A stretch of DNA of 64,000 bases from Pseudomonas gingeri (lineage in GTDB: Bacteria; Pseudomonadota; Gammaproteobacteria; Pseudomonadales; Pseudomonadaceae). Position numbers and translations under genes: made by a program. The notes beneath the pieces are model-generated. The model did no database searches. It was not told the origin of the DNA and saw only the letters and a list, made by a program, of their open reading frames with translations. The stretch covers positions 400,639-464,638 of the forward strand of contig NZ_JACAOR010000001.1 in assembly GCF_013386115.1 (NCBI RefSeq), read 5' to 3'. Positions 61,719 to 64,000 of this stretch are shown in pieces; position 1 is the stretch's first letter, and each line of letters starts with the position of its first letter.

Positions 61719-64000
61719 GTGACATATGCCAAGCGAGAGTTCCCATCCGTCGATGCCGATGGCGCGACGTCATTATTCGAGCAACTGAGCCAGGAAGTGG
61801 CCGGCCTGCTCGACCTCGGTGTCGAGGACCTGGACCCGCAACGCTCGCTGATCGAATACGGTCTCGAGTCGATCAAGCTGATGCGCCTGCAGACCCGGAT
61901 GGCCGCCAGGGGCATCAAGTTGCCGGGATTGGGCCGCCTGCTCGAACAACCGACCCTTGAGGCCTGGGCCGCGCAAGCAAAACCGGGCAAGCCACGCGCG
62001 CCCTTGGCTTCGGTGGCAAAGGCAGAGCCTGGCGCGGCCTTTGGCCTGACGCCGGTACAACAGGCGTACTGGATCGGTCGCCAGGATGACCAGAGCCTCG
62101 GCGGCGTGGGTTGCCACCTGTATGCGGAGTTCGACGGTTGCGGAGTCGATGCCCAGCGCCTGGAACAAGCGATGTTCCAGCTGTTGCAGCGCCACCCGAT
62201 GCTGCGGGCCCGCTTCCTGGCCAGCGGCGAACAGCAGGTCCTGCCTCGCAGTCCCTGGACCGGATTGGTCCGGCATGATTGGCGTGACGCTGATCAGGCA
62301 ACCACCGCGCAAGGCCTGCACGCCCTGCGTGAGCGTCTGTCGCACCGTCGGTTGCGAGTCGAGGAGGGCGAGGTCTGTGACCTGCAACTGAGCCTGTGGG
62401 GCGAAGGGCGCAGTCGTATTCACCTGAACCTCGACCTCTTGGTCGCCGATGTCCTGAGTTTCGAGATTTTCCTCCACGACCTGGCGATGTTCTACGTCGG
62501 TCGCGGCGAGGCACTGCCGACGCTGCATACCGGTTTTGCCGACTACCTGAAGGTCGATGAGCAACAGCGTGCCGCGGCCCTGGCATCGTCAAGGGACTAC
62601 TGGCGCCAGCGCATCGCCGATCTGCCGGGCGGTCCCGCGCTGCCCCTGGCCCGCCAGCCGGAACAGTTGACGCGGACGCGCTTCGTGCGTCGCGCCTTTA
62701 CCCTGGATAACGCCTCCCTGGCCAAGCTGCAACGGCAAAGCCGCGAGGCCGGCCTCACCGTTGCCAGCGTCCTGGCCAGTGCTTTCGCCCAGGTCCTGGG
62801 TCGCTGGAGCGGCGACGGCCATTTTGTCCTGAACCTGCCGTTGTTCGATCGCCAGGAGCAGGCGCCGGATGTGGCGCACATGATCGCCGACTTCACCAAC
62901 CTGACCCTGCTGGAAGTGGATGTCAGCCAGCCCCTGGGTTTTGTCGAACAGGCTCGCCGCCTGCAACGGCAACTGCACAGCGACTTGCAGCACAACGCCT
63001 GGTCCGGGCTGGAAGTCCTGCGGGAAATGGCCCATGAAACCCGGCGCAGTGCTCCCGTGGTCTTCGCCTGCAACCTGGACAAACCGATGCCGGCGCCGCT
63101 GTTTCGCGAGGAACTGGGCGACCTCGGCTGGTCGGTCTCGCAGACGCCGCAAGTGTGGCTCGATCACCAGACCTACCCGCTGGCGGACGGCCTGATGCTG
63201 AACTGGGACGCGGTCGACGAACTGTTTCCCGAAGGGCTGCTGGACGAGATGTTCGCCTGTTATCGCCAGGCCATCGAATGGCTGTGCGCGCAGGACTGGG
63301 AGCAACCGTTGCCCTTGCCGTTGCCGCCGCGCCAGTTGCTCGAGCGCGAGCAGGTCAACGCCACCGCCACCGAAGTACCGCGGGGCGTGCTGTACCAGCC
63401 CTGGCTGCGCTGGGTGAGGGAGACGCCAGAAGCGCCGGCGCTGCTCGGCGATTCGGTGTGCCTGAGCCACGCTGAACTGTTCGAAGTGGCCTCGCACATC
63501 GCCAGCCATCTGGTGGCGGCCGGGGTGGTGGCCGGGGACCGAGTCATGGTCTGCCTGGACAAGGGGCCGGCACAGATCGCCGCGACCCTGGCGGTACTGC
63601 TGGCCGGTGGCGTGTATGTGCCGGTGGCGGCCGATGGCCCGCTGGAGCGGCTACGCCTGATCTACCAGGACTGTTCCGCCCGTGCCGTGCTGATCGAGCG
63701 CAATGGCCCTGAGCGCGACTGGCCGTTCCCGACCCTCGCGGTGGACCTGTCGACCCGCGCAGCCGCCGGGTTGTCGCCCGAGGTGGGCCTGGGCCGCGAC
63801 GAAGAACTGGCCTATATCATCTATACCTCGGGTTCCACCGGCCAGCCCAAGGGGGTGATGATCGATCATCGCGGGGCCTTGAATACCGTGCTGGACATCA
63901 ACCGCCGCTGGCAGGTCGAGTCCCGTGATCGGATCTTCTGCCTGTCCTCCCTGAGCTTCGACCTGTCGGTCTACGACATTTTCGGGGCCCTGGCGGCGGG
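61719..64000 (+). CDS. NRPS, N-terminal part: carrier protein - heterocyclization (Cy) - adenylation; PchE/HMWP2-like
   Basis: Cut by the window end after about 760 residues. The start is GTG 61719 with AGGAGG 8 nt upstream. Residues ~15-85 are a carrier domain with the pantetheine Ser51 in YGLESIKLM, like the aryl-carrier of PchE. From ~105 comes a Cy domain: LTPVQQAYWIGR and DLLVADVLS (DxxxxDxxS, the heterocyclization motif, about 239). The A domain starts near 585; YIIYTSGSTGQPKGV lies near 699 and SSLSFDLSVYDIFG, a form common in Cys-activating domains, near 748. So it probably joins an aryl starter (such as salicylate) to Cys and closes a thiazoline ring. Follows the MFS gene by 47 nt in the same direction. 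Confidence 0.9.
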   Translation, partial: MTYAKREFPSVDADGATSLFEQLSQEVAGLLDLGVEDLDPQRSLIEYGLESIKLMRLQTRMAARGIKLPGLGRLLEQPTLEAWAAQAKPGKPRAPLASVAKAEPGAAFGLTPVQQAYWIGRQDDQSLGGVGCHLYAEFDGCGVDAQRLEQAMFQLLQRHPMLRARFLASGEQQVLPRSPWTGLVRHDWRDADQATTAQGLHALRERLSHRRLRVEEGEVCDLQLSLWGEGRSRIHLNLDLLVADVLSFEIFLHDLAMFYVGRGEALPTLHTGFADYLKVDEQQRAAALASSRDYWRQRIADLPGGPALPLARQPEQLTRTRFVRRAFTLDNASLAKLQRQSREAGLTVASVLASAFAQVLGRWSGDGHFVLNLPLFDRQEQAPDVAHMIADFTNLTLLEVDVSQPLGFVEQARRLQRQLHSDLQHNAWSGLEVLREMAHETRRSAPVVFACNLDKPMPAPLFREELGDLGWSVSQTPQVWLDHQTYPLADGLMLNWDAVDELFPEGLLDEMFACYRQAIEWLCAQDWEQPLPLPLPPRQLLEREQVNATATEVPRGVLYQPWLRWVRETPEAPALLGDSVCLSHAELFEVASHIASHLVAAGVVAGDRVMVCLDKGPAQIAATLAVLLAGGVYVPVAADGPLERLRLIYQDCSARAVLIERNGPERDWPFPTLAVDLSTRAAAGLSPEVGLGRDEELAYIIYTSGSTGQPKGVMIDHRGALNTVLDINRRWQVESRDRIFCLSSLSFDLSVYDIFGALAA

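Noticed and set aside
1..64000. CRISPR array
   Set aside because: The regular repeats (124 and 126 bp) are tandem and palindromic without unique spacers, and no cas genes are present.

Overview
The window looks like chromosomal DNA of a fluorescent Pseudomonas (P. fluorescens group). The evidence is high GC, Pseudomonas-type RND efflux operons (mexEF-oprN with mexT/mexS, and muxABC-opmB), a DUF1652 gene, and REP elements with a REP-associated transposase. No rRNA, tRNA or CRISPR array was seen. Both ends are cut inside genes: a hybrid sensor kinase on the left and an NRPS on the right. Family names are read from motifs and remembered family sequences; no search was run.

Left part (1-8.4 kb, all minus strand): a double-domain KaiC-like ATPase whose stop overlaps the start of a sensor kinase with a degenerate receiver, a membrane-anchored TPR protein, a bestrophin-like channel, a PTS-EIIC/EAL fusion, and two exported repeat proteins. 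At 8.4-18.9 kb is the MexEF-OprN module. The efflux operon is on the minus strand with a probable MexT box, while mexT and its divergent partner mexS lie 2-3 kb away, separated from mexE by gltS and a HAD phosphatase gene.

Middle (19.4-34.6 kb): an unrecognised PP-loop protein followed by a MocR-like regulator that has lost its PLP lysine; a FAN1 nuclease overlapping an XPD/DinG-type helicase gene; then, convergently, a seven-gene minus-strand operon idi-dxs-ispH-terpene synthase-ispG-terpene synthase-dxr. This operon carries extra copies of the entry and exit steps of the MEP pathway plus two class I terpene cyclases. Most of its junctions overlap by 4 nt. Its IspG is the long alpha/beta-proteobacterial form, not the Pseudomonas housekeeping form. 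It is the strongest candidate here for an undescribed biosynthetic system.

Right part (34.7-64 kb): muxABC-opmB with two downstream genes of unknown role; a stretch of tandem repeats and REP elements around a purine nucleoside permease gene and a RAYT transposase gene; a tyrosine recombinase gene with an apparent LexA (SOS) box in its promoter; an esterase; a triple-PAS LuxR regulator; a LysR regulator divergent from two small DMT-type membrane proteins; SodC; and a divergent CLC channel. The window closes with the start of a siderophore-like cluster: a FyuA-like TonB receptor, an MFS transporter, and an NRPS that begins carrier-Cy-A, the layout of PchE/HMWP2.
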